IMG/VR virus record: IMGVR_UViG_3300044611_001100
Coordinates: 1 to 40,849 of that record
Reading direction: 5' to 3' (one strand)
Origin: a virus
DNA: 40,849 nt
This document shows positions 19,636-28,467 of this stretch, in pieces. The translations under genes were made by a program, and so were the position numbers. Under the pieces are notes generated by a model, which did no database searches, had not been told where the DNA came from, and saw only the letters and a list, made by a program, of their open reading frames with translations. How positions within the stretch are numbered: position 1 is the stretch's first letter; the number at the start of each line of letters is the position of its first letter.

Positions 19636-20389
19636 GAATGACGTAACAATTATTGTTGTAACATCAGTTCTTCCAGATCACCCAGACACTTCTATCCTTG
19701 ATGAAACAATTAACTCCGTAAGATATCATTTTCCTGATAACGAAATCATATTGCAGATAGATGGCTTGCGTGAAGAAAGACTAAATAGAAAAAATGATTA
19801 TGATGAATTTAAGAACAGAGTGTTATGGAAATGTTTGCATGAATGGAAAAATGTTTTACCAATAATTTTTGACAAACATAGTCATCAGACAACAATGATG
19901 AAAGAAACAATTGGTTTAATAACTACATCAATATTATTGTATGTTGAGGGAGATGCTCCACTTGTTACTGAAGAGCCTATAGATTGGCAAAAATGTTTAG
20001 ATATGTTTGAGTATAATGAAGCAAAAACAATTAGATTTCACTTTGAAGCATCTATTCCAAGATCACATGAGCATTTAATGTTTGGTCTTAGTGATGATTT
20101 TATGAAAACAGCACAATGGAGCCAAAGACCACACCTATCTTTAGTGTCGTATTATAGAAATGAGATTATGCCAAGATTAAAGGATCATTCGTTTATAGAA
20201 GACATTATCCATGGCGCTATACAAGATGATATTTTGCCCTATGACGTATTTGATAAAGAAGGATGGGACAAACATAAACTTTGGATCTACCATCCAAAAA
20301 ATAATATTAAAAGATCTTACCATTTAGACGGACGCAGGGGTACAAGAAAATTCACATCAGATGATGACGTATGGGGATATACTGAATGA
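19628..20389 (+). CDS. GT-A-type glycosyltransferase
   Basis: The N-terminus VTIIVVTSVLPDHPDTSILDETINSV and NEIILQIDGLR resemble the nucleotide-binding start of GT2-like enzymes. ILLYVEGDAPL around residue 100 offers the expected acidic metal-binding residues (E-G-D, variant of DxD). 253 aa. Overlaps both neighbours (8 nt and 4 nt). Confidence 0.55.
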   Translation: MHKNDVTIIVVTSVLPDHPDTSILDETINSVRYHFPDNEIILQIDGLREERLNRKNDYDEFKNRVLWKCLHEWKNVLPIIFDKHSHQTTMMKETIGLITTSILLYVEGDAPLVTEEPIDWQKCLDMFEYNEAKTIRFHFEASIPRSHEHLMFGLSDDFMKTAQWSQRPHLSLVSYYRNEIMPRLKDHSFIEDIIHGAIQDDILPYDVFDKEGWDKHKLWIYHPKNNIKRSYHLDGRRGTRKFTSDDDVWGYTE

Positions 20390-21429
20390 GACTTGGAATT
20401 ATTGCTAGATCAGACAATACTGGGCTGGGATACCAAACAAAACAGTTAACAGATATGTTAAAACCTAGCAAAGTAATGTTAATTGATTTTTCTCAACATA
20501 ACAATAATAAACAACATCCTGAATGGTATAACGGATATGAAGTAATAAATGTTCTTGGTATACCAGATAGCAGGGATATCGATAGATTTTTAAAAGATAT
20601 AGACGTTGTATTAAGTTGTGAAACATTCTACAACAATGACGAACTGATATTAAAGGCTAGAGATAAAGGAATTAAAACAATTCTTCAGTATAATTACGAA
20701 CTTTTTGGGAACCTATCAAAAAAGAATATGGAATTACCAAATGTTTTAGTATCTCCTAGTTCATGGAAAATAGATGATATTGAGTTTAAATTTGGCAGAA
20801 AAGCAAAAGTAGTTCACTTGCCACCGCCAACAAACACAAATCTATTTGACGGTGCTAGTAAAATTAATAGATCAAAAACTCATAATCGCATACTGCACAT
20901 TGGTGGAAAACGTGCTGCACAAGATAGAAATGGAACCAACACAATAGTTAATATGTTGAAATATTCTAAAGCAGATTATGAACTAGTAATAAGGACGCAA
21001 ACCAAACTTGATCTAAACTTTAATGATGATCGTATTGTATTAGATTATAATGATAGTGTAGATAGAGAGTCAATGTACGTTGGCTTTGATGCTATGGTCT
21101 TGCCTAGAAGATATGCTGGACTATGTTTACCTATGAATGAGTCTTTGCTTAGTGCCCTGCCAGTTTTTATGACAAATATCGCCCCCAACCATAAAGTGCT
21201 TCCAAAAAAATGGTTAGTAGAGTCACATCTAATTGAACAGTTTAAAGCAAAAACTATGATAAATGTTTATGAAGCAGATTTAAAAAAACTAGCAGGACTT
21301 ATTGATAATTATGTTGCACTTAGTAATGAACAAAAAAATATTGAAAAAGAAGAAGCCTTGTCCATAGGATATGAAAACTTTGCTCCAGAGGCACTACTGC
21401 CACAATACATTAAATTAATTAATGAATAA
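20386..21429 (+). CDS. GT4-like glycosyltransferase
   Basis: GT-B architecture: N-terminal MRLGIIARSDNTGLGYQTKQL with the glycine-rich GLGYQ loop, a linker VLVSPSSWKIDDI, then C-terminal ILHIGGKRAAQDRNGTNTIV and MYVGFDAMVLPRRYAGLCLPMNESLL, the family's donor-binding E-x-n region. 347 aa, typical length. Last gene of the plus-strand glycan operon; convergent with the Stealth-like gene. Confidence 0.7.
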   Translation: MRLGIIARSDNTGLGYQTKQLTDMLKPSKVMLIDFSQHNNNKQHPEWYNGYEVINVLGIPDSRDIDRFLKDIDVVLSCETFYNNDELILKARDKGIKTILQYNYELFGNLSKKNMELPNVLVSPSSWKIDDIEFKFGRKAKVVHLPPPTNTNLFDGASKINRSKTHNRILHIGGKRAAQDRNGTNTIVNMLKYSKADYELVIRTQTKLDLNFNDDRIVLDYNDSVDRESMYVGFDAMVLPRRYAGLCLPMNESLLSALPVFMTNIAPNHKVLPKKWLVESHLIEQFKAKTMINVYEADLKKLAGLIDNYVALSNEQKNIEKEEALSIGYENFAPEALLPQYIKLINE

Positions 21430-22122
21430 CTACTCTTCATAAATTGTTTTATTTTTAAACTCTTTAGATAAATATAAATCTTTTAATTCTAAAAATGATC
21501 CACTCTCCGTTGATAAAAATGGATATTTGTTTGCCTCGTAGTCATAAGATAATGGTGCAAAATTTTCTGATTTATAAACTTTAACATCTGATATTTCTTT
21601 TGACTCATCATTAAATGTATTGCCATAAATAGATCGATACAACAAATTATGATTTATTCTTAAAATATTATCAAATTTTTCTTTTGACATTTTCATCGGT
21701 ACATGTATTTCATAGTTTAATGGATTATCAATACCCATCTGTAAAAGTTTATCTTGTGTTATTTTTAATCTATTTATATAAGAACTTCTTCCAAGTATAG
21801 TTTCATAAGCATCAATTTTATTTTCTAATGTGCCACTGTAATATGAAACTATTGTATCAATTGGTTTAATAATAAAAAAATCATCATTCATTAAAACAAA
21901 ATCATCTGGGATATCAGATGTGTTACATATTGTTTTAAAATTATTAAAAGCATTTTTATATTTAGAATATTTTTGATTTACTGGTATATATTGCCCAACA
22001 TACCAATCTGGTTTACCACCAACTACCCATAGACTGTCTACATTGCAATTTTTAACAACAGACCTTATAGAATAACGAAGTTCTTCGTTGTTTCCATCTT
22101 TGCATATATAAACAAAATTCAT
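21430..22122 (-). CDS. Stealth-like hexose-phosphate transferase or glycosyltransferase
   Basis: MNFVYICKDGNNEELRYSIRSV at the N-terminus and FVLMNDDFFIIKPI (about residues 75-88) resemble conserved regions 1 and 2 of Stealth proteins, which transfer hexose-1-phosphate to capsular glycans. FDNILRINHNLLYRSIYGNTF could match the later region. 230 aa, shorter than many members. It abuts the convergent glycosyltransferase gene with no gap, so its location also suggests glycan work. Confidence 0.6.
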   Translation of the reverse strand: MNFVYICKDGNNEELRYSIRSVVKNCNVDSLWVVGGKPDWYVGQYIPVNQKYSKYKNAFNNFKTICNTSDIPDDFVLMNDDFFIIKPIDTIVSYYSGTLENKIDAYETILGRSSYINRLKITQDKLLQMGIDNPLNYEIHVPMKMSKEKFDNILRINHNLLYRSIYGNTFNDESKEISDVKVYKSENFAPLSYDYEANKYPFLSTESGSFLELKDLYLSKEFKNKTIYEE

Positions 22123-22182
22123 AACATCTCCAAAATAATATGAGGCAGACTAATTAAAGTCTGCCCCACACTTATTAATATA

Positions 22183-22467
22183 TTACTTAACTACCTTTTT
22201 TGCTGTAGTAGCCTTTTTTGTAGCCTTCTTTTTCACTGGCTTAATAGTCTTCATTGCATCATCAACATCCTTTGCGATTGCATCGAACTTGCCAAATGCT
22301 GGATCTTTTGGATTTGCTGCACGAAGAACTACTGGGACTAGAGCAGCCACCAGAGCAGCCCACATGTCCTTTGGATCGGTAACTCCCGCTGTGTATAGTG
22401 CAACTACACCAGCAAGTACAGAGCGTCCGTATGAGGCTCCCATAGCCTTTAGTTGTGCTTGATTCAT
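22183..22467 (-). CDS. Small membrane protein with basic tail, holin-like (94 aa)
   Basis: Two hydrophobic helices are likely (GRSVLAGVVALYTAGV and MWAALVAALVPVVLRAA), followed by NPKDPAFG and a Lys/Ala-rich tail (KPVKKKATKKATTAKK). Size, topology and charged tail are holin-like, but this is not proven. AGAAAGAGGTGAGTAA precedes the ATG. The sequence 22468-22573 is mostly A/T runs. Confidence 0.55.
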   Translation of the reverse strand: MNQAQLKAMGASYGRSVLAGVVALYTAGVTDPKDMWAALVAALVPVVLRAANPKDPAFGKFDAIAKDVDDAMKTIKPVKKKATKKATTAKKVVK

Positions 22468-22573
22468 TTACTCACCTCTTTCTATTATTATTATACACTA
22501 AAACTAATAAGTAAAATTTTTTTTATTTCTAATTTGTTTTTTTAATTTAATCTTATTTATTAGTTTTTTTATT

Positions 22574-22972
22574 TTATTTATCATCTGAACCTTTTCCATT
22601 GTCTTGAACAATAGGAAGAAGTTTTCCTATCACACTAGACAAAAATGTTGGGCTATTTAAATCATCAACCCTAGTATTATTCATTTCTTTGCGACAATCT
22701 TCAATAACATTATTTACAATATCAATTGTATCCTCAATATATTTGAATGCCCATTCCCTTGAGTCTGATAAAAATTTAACAAATCCTTCGTTAGTTTCAT
22801 CTTTAAACATTGATGAATTTTCTATTTGATCTTTCATTGCTGACATCATGGCAATAGCAATTTGATTATCTAATAAACTTTGATTGAGAGCACCTTGTAT
22901 TTGATATGCTCTATAAATCATATAAATATTAAATGCTGATAGCCCAATAATTACCCAGTTATACCACTGCAT
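22574..22972 (-). CDS. Single-pass membrane protein with cytoplasmic helical domain (132 aa)
   Basis: I choose the ATG at 22972 (MQWYNWVIIGLSAFNIYMIY), preceded by GAGGAGCGAA; longer in-frame starts overlap the upstream gene more. One N-terminal transmembrane helix and a long acidic helical domain. Unknown function. It overlaps the upstream gene by 14 nt. Confidence 0.65.
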   Translation of the reverse strand: MQWYNWVIIGLSAFNIYMIYRAYQIQGALNQSLLDNQIAIAMMSAMKDQIENSSMFKDETNEGFVKFLSDSREWAFKYIEDTIDIVNNVIEDCRKEMNNTRVDDLNSPTFLSSVIGKLLPIVQDNGKGSDDK

Positions 22973-23450
22973 TTCGCTCCTCATGTGTTGGCCAATAGTA
23001 ATTGCATTTTTCACAACATGGTTCATTGTATGGACTAATTGTTGCATACTGATACTTGTTATAAAAAATAGGATCCTTTTTAAATAGATTAGCCTTGTGA
23101 GTTGTTGTAATACGCATTACCTTATTATCATTAAGCCAGAATGATGGTGGAGTTTTTCCCCATCTATCCGAACATTTTTCTTTAAGATCATTAAGGTTGT
23201 TTTCATTGTTTATTGTCTTAATCCCACGAACCTTAGCCTCTTCTATCATGTGCTGTATATAAGACCACAGACCAGCCTCATAGCCCTTCCACATAAGCAC
23301 TGCAGGGTGATTACGCCATGCCCCAGACGGTGACTCTCCTGACAACACCTTGAGTATTTGATACCCCTCAAGGATTTGTTTATTAAGTCTTTTATTGTCT
23401 AAGGATTTTGCGGTATATGAAATATTACTAGATGGAAGAAATGTTTGCAT
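22959..23450 (-). CDS. MSMEG_6728 / pyrimidine-dimer DNA glycosylase-like protein
   Basis: MQTFLPSSNISYTAKSLDNKRLNKQILEGYQIL, then AWRNHPAVLMWKGYEAGLWSYIQHMIEEAKVRG, are characteristic of the MSMEG_6728 family related to T4 endonuclease V-type pyrimidine-dimer glycosylases. Expected role: repair of UV-damaged DNA, useful for a phage of sunlit water. The C-terminal CCEKC Cys group is extra. 163 aa, starting at a TAATG overlap. Confidence 0.8.
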   Translation of the reverse strand: MQTFLPSSNISYTAKSLDNKRLNKQILEGYQILKVLSGESPSGAWRNHPAVLMWKGYEAGLWSYIQHMIEEAKVRGIKTINNENNLNDLKEKCSDRWGKTPPSFWLNDNKVMRITTTHKANLFKKDPIFYNKYQYATISPYNEPCCEKCNYYWPTHEERNAVV

Positions 23451-23572
23451 TAAACAACCTTAAGGGTATTGCAACGAGTACAGCCAACATATGTATTACC
23501 AGTAAATGGACATGCTCCAGCATCTACAAGAGCATGACCTTTAAATTTACATACAATTTTTTTGATAATCAT
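23450..23572 (-). CDS. DUF1660-like 40-aa zinc protein
   Basis: MIIKKIVCKFKGHALVDAGA, then CPFTGNTYVGCTRC: the C...GH...CP.TG..Y..C.RC pattern matches the small DUF1660 prophage family. Four Cys and a His suggest one zinc. Its ATG overlaps the upstream stop (ATGA) and its stop overlaps the next ATG (TAATG), so it is fully coupled. Confidence 0.75.
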   Translation of the reverse strand: MIIKKIVCKFKGHALVDAGACPFTGNTYVGCTRCNTLKVV

Positions 23573-24324
23573 AATCCTAATTCTTTTCTTTTTTTTGTAG
23601 CAGAGATTGCTTCTATATCTTTATCTAAACCAACCTGCTCAATCTTATATCCAACATCACGTCCATACACTATGTTTGTTATGTTAGGCATTTTGATTAC
23701 AAATGGAAAGTTTAAACTGGCATCTTTCCTAATATATCCATTAACTTCTTCATAAGAGAGCGGATCTTTTTCGCTAGTCCCTTGAGTATCCCTAACACCA
23801 AGCACCACCTGTTCTGTTCTTTTCTTTGCTTCAAAGTATAATGCATTATGACCCTCATGCCAAGGCTGGTAACGACCTAGCATTAGCGTTGTAGGGGCTT
23901 TCCAGTCTGGTAAATTATACTTATCTATAATATATTGTACCCTATCATCTGATTCTATTGTACTGTCAAAAGACTCATCATAAAGAATGGGATCTTCCCA
24001 AAGTTTATTTGTGTCTTCAAACCTTCCTTCTTTAATTCTATTCATCCAAATTAAAATATCTGGTTTACCAAAAGCATCTCTTGTTTTTTCGGTAGGGCAA
24101 ATAAAATCTACAACTACAACCTGACCTTGCTCTGATAACATTTTTGCAATAGCACCAAGTCTACGAGCATTCTCTACTCTATCTTCTATAGAAAATCCTA
24201 AATCAGAGTTAATTGTTGACCTAACATAATCAGCATTAACATGAATAGCATTAATTCTAGAAGATAGTTTTGTCGCCAAAGTGGTTTTACCAGATCCAGG
24301 AATACCAATTATTTGTATAATCAT
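23569..24324 (-). CDS. APS-kinase-like / nucleotidyltransferase fusion
   Basis: Residues 1-140: P-loop GIPGSGKTT (7-15), HVNADYVRSTINSDLGF and EDRVENARRLGAIAKML closely follow adenylylsulfate kinase (CysC). Residues 145-251: LGRYQPWHEGH (149-159) and ISATKKR (240-246) are the HxGH and ISxTxxR motifs of cytidylyl/adenylyltransferases (NMNAT type). The fusion could make PAPS if the second domain acts as an ATP sulfurylase, or be a NadR-like kinase/adenylyltransferase. Coupled upstream and downstream by short overlaps. The activity needs testing; domain assignment is good. Confidence 0.75.
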   Translation of the reverse strand: MIIQIIGIPGSGKTTLATKLSSRINAIHVNADYVRSTINSDLGFSIEDRVENARRLGAIAKMLSEQGQVVVVDFICPTEKTRDAFGKPDILIWMNRIKEGRFEDTNKLWEDPILYDESFDSTIESDDRVQYIIDKYNLPDWKAPTTLMLGRYQPWHEGHNALYFEAKKRTEQVVLGVRDTQGTSEKDPLSYEEVNGYIRKDASLNFPFVIKMPNITNIVYGRDVGYKIEQVGLDKDIEAISATKKRKELGL

Positions 24325-24551
24325 TTTCCACCCGTCCTAACTAACATAACTATAGCCCCATTTTCTTCTAAGGCTTTTTTAACCCTTACCATATATTCTA
24401 CAGCAAGTCTCTTATCTCTGTCAAATAACTTCATAAAACTTGCTTCGTCTGCTCTTACTGTAATAAAATGCTCATTATCAATAATATCTACACCAAATCC
24501 ATTTGGTGGGGCAATAGATCTAACGGCTCGCCTCATTGCGTCTGTATACAT
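24321..24551 (-). CDS. Small basic protein (76 aa), unknown
   Basis: Start at the ATG overlapping the upstream stop (TAATG), with GGAAAAGAGAAGAA in front; the longer frame to 24659 is a shadow of the membrane-protein gene. MYTDAMRRAVRSIAPPNGFGVDIID, then a beta strand and helix. Unknown. Confidence 0.7.
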   Translation of the reverse strand: MYTDAMRRAVRSIAPPNGFGVDIIDNEHFITVRADEASFMKLFDRDKRLAVEYMVRVKKALEENGAIVMLVRTGGK

Positions 24552-24763
24552 TATTCTTCTCTTTTCCAGTGAAAGAATGACTTTATATAAACTGCAGCAT
24601 AAGCAACGGCGGAAAATATAAAACCATACTGTTTTGTTATCAGTGCATATGTAATCCATAACACCTCATTGGCGCAAAGTATTAACCAACCCCAAATCGT
24701 TTTGCGACCTACAAAGTAGATGCCTGCTACTCCTATTACTGCTAATACCCACGACCACCACAT
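24551..24763 (-). CDS. Three-helix small membrane protein (70 aa)
   Basis: MWWSWVLAVIGVAGIYFVG, IWGWLILCANEVLWITYALI and YGFIFSAVAYAAVYIKSFF give three hydrophobic helices. The pattern G-x-x-G-W-x-n-W-x-x-Y-A recalls small membrane proteins found in many phages and distantly PnuC-type transporters. With the NMNAT-like domain two genes away a nicotinamide link is imaginable but unproven; a holin role is also possible. Confidence 0.65.
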   Translation of the reverse strand: MWWSWVLAVIGVAGIYFVGRKTIWGWLILCANEVLWITYALITKQYGFIFSAVAYAAVYIKSFFHWKREE

Positions 24764-24786
24764 GATTAAACCTATCTCTTAGTATT

Positions 24787-25212
24787 CTATTCTACCAGAC
24801 CTGGATAATCTGTGCAAATGCCATAAACATTATTATATTTATAATCTAAATTTAAATCAACTATAATTGATTTTTCTGTAACATTTTTTCCTGGATATGT
24901 CCATATATACCCATTGCTTGTTAAAGTAAAATCATCTTCTTGATGCCAAAAAAACATATGTTTATTTCTATCTAATGCATTTAAAGCATTGATATTTTTA
25001 CAATGAAACCAGGACACATCTTTAATATCATCTATAAATCTATCTCCTACTGGATATTGTGAAAAATCATGACCTAAGTACCAAGTAGATTCTATCAGTC
25101 TAATATCAATCTCTACATTAAATCCCTTTTGTATTGCATGGTAAATAAGCCCAGGACTATTCTCTAGTGGACTTGGACCATCAACATTTCCTCTGTGTGC
25201 TATTTTAATCAT
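24787..25212 (-). CDS. GDPD-like phosphodiesterase (141 aa)
   Basis: IAHRGNVDGPSPLENSPGLI and GFNVEIDIRL near the N-terminus, then YLGHD, are the HRG...EN...E.D+R...HD catalytic motifs of glycerophosphodiester phosphodiesterases and related PLC-like enzymes. It is a minimal version (141 aa against 240+ in cellular enzymes), lacking part of the barrel. It overlaps the HAD/NTP-transferase gene by 8 nt, suggesting joint work on a phospho-sugar or teichoic-type polymer. Confidence 0.7.
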   Translation of the reverse strand: MIKIAHRGNVDGPSPLENSPGLIYHAIQKGFNVEIDIRLIESTWYLGHDFSQYPVGDRFIDDIKDVSWFHCKNINALNALDRNKHMFFWHQEDDFTLTSNGYIWTYPGKNVTEKSIIVDLNLDYKYNNVYGICTDYPGLVE

Positions 25213-26572
25213 TCTTACTCCTATTATATAAATAATAGTTCAAATCTTCTGGAGTACCTATTCCCCACATTTTTTCAACTGGTAAAGCATAAATCTTTTT
25301 TTCATCTAAAATAGCCTCGTTAAATGCTGGGCATGTATAAAATTCATTATTTACACGAATATCTTTATTAATCATTTGTTTTGCATATTTTATAAAATCT
25401 GACCCATGTTTCCAATAGTATATTCCTACCGTTGCATTATCACTAATAGGTTTTTTTTCAGCAACTTCTAAAACTAATCCATCTGAGTCTGTTTTTGCAT
25501 AAGACCACTTTGGATGTGATGATTTAAATGTTGCTATTCCACCGTCTGCATTCTTGCTATATAAATCATATAAAAACTTTTTACTGTCCCATTCAACAAT
25601 TTGATCTGAGTTTGCTATAAAAAGTGGACTATTGTTGTTTATATACTCGGAGGCCATTAAGCAGGTTCTTGCAGCACCGTCTGTAATTCCATTTATTTTT
25701 ATTATGTTGCAATTAGGTGTAATTCTATTAAGCAAGTATTCTAAACCATATTTATCATAATGTTCTTGTTGTACAACATAAGTATATTTTGCATTAATAC
25801 CCAAACTATTTACTACAGCCTGTATCATTGGCATATTATCAACTTCTATCAATGGCTTTGGAAATGAATATCCAGCATCAAAAAATCTACTACCCATTCC
25901 AGCCATTGGAATTAAAACGTTTAAACTATTATCATTCCACATACTTTTTGAATTTTTTAAATAATCAATTGCAATATTTATTTTTTCTAAACACAAGTCA
26001 GATCTATTTGTAATTTCAAAAAGTTTTGCTTTGCTATCTATTGCTGCAAGTTTTCCAACAATACTATCTTCAAATATTGCTGTATCTTCTGGCAAAAGAC
26101 CAAAAAATGACATTGCCTTCCAATACATTTCTGGATGTGGTTTAGCAAACTTAACGTCTTCGCTGCTTACTATATAATCTACAAAGTCAATAATTCCAAG
26201 AGATCTTAAACAACTTTCAACTGTTAATTTTATACTATTGCTTGCAACAGATATAAACATATTATTTTTTTTAATATGTTTAAACAAATCAATAAGTTCA
26301 TAATCTATTGATAGACCATCTAATGCAATTTTAGTAGCATTCTGTTTTTCAGTATAAATTTGTTCATAGTATTTTTGTTCTAAACCTTTACTCTTTGTTA
26401 AAATTTTTAACTTATCTTTTGTTGGTAGGCCTTCATAAATTTTAGAATGTTCTTCTTTTGATATGATATATTTTTTATCAACATTTTTTAAGGCACAGTT
26501 TAATGCAACAAAATGTATTTCTTTGCTGTCAATTAACACTCCATCAAGATCAAAAACAATTAATTTGTTCAT
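25205..26572 (-). CDS. HAD phosphatase / sugar nucleotidyltransferase fusion
   Basis: Residues 1-205 are a HAD hydrolase: FDLDGVLIDS (motif I), SVASNS (II), KFAKPHPEMY (III), IFEDSIVGKLAA (IV). Residues 215-455 are an NTP-transferase: VLIPMAGMGSRFFDAGYSFPKPLIEV (nucleotide loop), FIANSDQIVEW (metal Asp) and MWGIGTPEDLNYYL. One chain could dephosphorylate a sugar phosphate and activate another as an NDP-sugar. It supplies the surface-glycan genes around it. 455 aa; SGNH and GT61 genes lie just upstream. Confidence 0.85.
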   Translation of the reverse strand: MNKLIVFDLDGVLIDSKEIHFVALNCALKNVDKKYIISKEEHSKIYEGLPTKDKLKILTKSKGLEQKYYEQIYTEKQNATKIALDGLSIDYELIDLFKHIKKNNMFISVASNSIKLTVESCLRSLGIIDFVDYIVSSEDVKFAKPHPEMYWKAMSFFGLLPEDTAIFEDSIVGKLAAIDSKAKLFEITNRSDLCLEKINIAIDYLKNSKSMWNDNSLNVLIPMAGMGSRFFDAGYSFPKPLIEVDNMPMIQAVVNSLGINAKYTYVVQQEHYDKYGLEYLLNRITPNCNIIKINGITDGAARTCLMASEYINNNSPLFIANSDQIVEWDSKKFLYDLYSKNADGGIATFKSSHPKWSYAKTDSDGLVLEVAEKKPISDNATVGIYYWKHGSDFIKYAKQMINKDIRVNNEFYTCPAFNEAILDEKKIYALPVEKMWGIGTPEDLNYYLYNRSKND

Positions 26573-26576
26573 AATA

Positions 26577-27455
26577 TTATTTTATCATATACAACGAATG
26601 TGCAAATTCAGACCAGGCATAATGAAACGCATATCCAAAATGTGGCTCTTGATCATCTCTTTTGTCATAAGCGTCTATCAAACAATCTAAATTTTTATTT
26701 TGATCAATACATGTAAATATATCATTAAAAAATTTTTTTTCATCTATTTGATAAAAAGTTTTAAAATAGTTATAAAGTTTTTCATCAGATTTATTTTTAT
26801 ATAAGTCAACTATATTTTTATTTTTTATTAAAGTATATCTGTTAAGTAAGAATTGTGTCCAAGTAAAAGAAATTAATTTTATGTTATTTGAATTACAATA
26901 CTGTTCTAACATTAAATATACATTATGAGATAAAATAGTAGCAAGATAGTTTGTCTGATGATTCTGCTGTGCATCATCATGTAGATAAATAACGTCTCTT
27001 CCAATATTTGGAAAGTTAATAAAAATACAATCTGGATTGCCAAACATTTTACAGTATTTAAAAATGTTACTTATTATTTCAAAGTTTGATCCTGCTGGAA
27101 TTCCAAGATTATAGAAACCACTTAATGACTCTTTTTCTTTTATTTTTTCATAAACTAAAGTTGGCCATAAATAATCTTGTGGCATTCCAACTCCAAAGGT
27201 GTTTGAACATCCAGCAAATAAAATATGCTTGCCATTATGTTTATCAGTAAAATCATCTGATCTAAATCCATAATTGTTTAAATAGTATGTACTTGGATCA
27301 TCTGATAAATAATTTATTTTTTGTTTTTTTTGAGAGTCGTATGTAGGTCTATCAACAAAACAATTTGTTTTTATTTTTTCATTATCAAATGCCCATAGTG
27401 GCACAATAAAATCATTTAAGTTTATATTTTTTTTATGAAATTTAAAAAGATTCAT
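26577..27455 (-). CDS. SGNH-hydrolase-like protein
   Basis: ILFAGCSNTFGVGMPQDYLWP (about residues 78-98) is the Ser-containing block I of SGNH/GDSL esterases, NLGIPAGSNFEI (about 116-127) offers the Gly/Asn blocks, and the C-terminal DDQEPHFGYAFHYAWSEFAHSLY could provide the Asp/His pair. Likely an acyl-esterase acting on a glycan, although block I has Cys-Ser in place of Asp-Ser. 292 aa; overlaps GT61 by 14 nt. Confidence 0.6.
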   Translation of the reverse strand: MNLFKFHKKNINLNDFIVPLWAFDNEKIKTNCFVDRPTYDSQKKQKINYLSDDPSTYYLNNYGFRSDDFTDKHNGKHILFAGCSNTFGVGMPQDYLWPTLVYEKIKEKESLSGFYNLGIPAGSNFEIISNIFKYCKMFGNPDCIFINFPNIGRDVIYLHDDAQQNHQTNYLATILSHNVYLMLEQYCNSNNIKLISFTWTQFLLNRYTLIKNKNIVDLYKNKSDEKLYNYFKTFYQIDEKKFFNDIFTCIDQNKNLDCLIDAYDKRDDQEPHFGYAFHYAWSEFAHSLYMIK

Positions 27456-28467
27456 TGTTTAATAACACCCCAACTATTTTATTTTTTTCTAGTTTATCTA
27501 CTAAATCTTTTGAGTTAGAATTATACTCATTTTGTATTGATATATATGTGTGGTTTTTTGACCAGGCTATATCTCTATATTGTCCATGAGTTGATGTCCT
27601 TTTCATACGAGATTTTGTCTCAACATTATATGATGATGTCTCTAGTGGTGTGTATATTTCTACAATGTTAGATTTATTTGGCATCATTAACATATTTAAC
27701 AAACCGCTTCCAGTCAAACCGATTAGTGTTTTAACAGAACTAAAATATTTTATTTGATCTTCAAATGTTTTAAATGTTTCTGGAATAACTATCTCGCAAC
27801 CATTATTTTTAAAAAATTCTTCAATTAAATATTCGTTATTTTGTCTATCCATATTAATATATTTTTGTGATTTTACATTTCTTGACAAATATACAACTTT
27901 ATTTGCAACTTCATCTTTTGAATATTCGCTAAACAAATTAGAAAGCAAGTCAAGGTTTTGCAACTTAAGTTCTGTGTCTTTGAAGATGGCACAGTTATCT
28001 GTTTTAATAATAACATTTTTATTTGGATGTGATGTATTATTAATTTTATTAAGTTCTTGCATTCTTTTTGGAGAAGAGTTTATTATTGTAAAATTAATAT
28101 GTTTTTTTTCTAATACTTCTAAAAAAAATTTAAAAAATGCTGGTCCATCTTTATCATAAAAATAACTAGGAATATCTGAAGAATCTAAAATGAATTCAAA
28201 ATCACCCCACGAAGGACTAGACTTAAAATTTTTGTCTAAATATAAAATTTTTGCAAGATTGTCTATTAAATTATGATATATTCTTGGATGTAAACCTATA
28301 AGTATTTTATTGTTTGTTGAAGTTAGGTCTAATATACTATAATTGTTTTCTTTTATAAAATCATTATTCCTTGCTACATAAACATGGTTGTTAGACTGAT
28401 ACTCAAGGTATCTAATATTTTTATCATAATTGATATGCATATGTATTGGAATATTATTTATTAACAT
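27442..28467 (-). CDS. GT61-family (DUF563) glycosyltransferase
   Basis: VVYLSRNVKSQKYINMDRQNNEYLIEEFFKNNG (starting about residue 192), then FEDQIKYFSSVKTLIGLTGSGLLNMLMMPNKSNIVEIYTP, match the conserved C-terminal half of GT61 enzymes (R....R.l.NE..l......G, and GaGl.N..f.p.g..viEi). 341 aa. Very AT-rich coding. Downstream of WhiB by a direct junction. Confidence 0.8.
   Translation of the reverse strand: MLINNIPIHMHINYDKNIRYLEYQSNNHVYVARNNDFIKENNYSILDLTSTNNKILIGLHPRIYHNLIDNLAKILYLDKNFKSSPSWGDFEFILDSSDIPSYFYDKDGPAFFKFFLEVLEKKHINFTIINSSPKRMQELNKINNTSHPNKNVIIKTDNCAIFKDTELKLQNLDLLSNLFSEYSKDEVANKVVYLSRNVKSQKYINMDRQNNEYLIEEFFKNNGCEIVIPETFKTFEDQIKYFSSVKTLIGLTGSGLLNMLMMPNKSNIVEIYTPLETSSYNVETKSRMKRTSTHGQYRDIAWSKNHTYISIQNEYNSNSKDLVDKLEKNKIVGVLLNNESF

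Noticed and set aside
23432-23755. 107-aa plus-strand frame
   Set aside because: Antisense to the coupled DUF1660-like and APS-kinase-fusion genes; no start signal.
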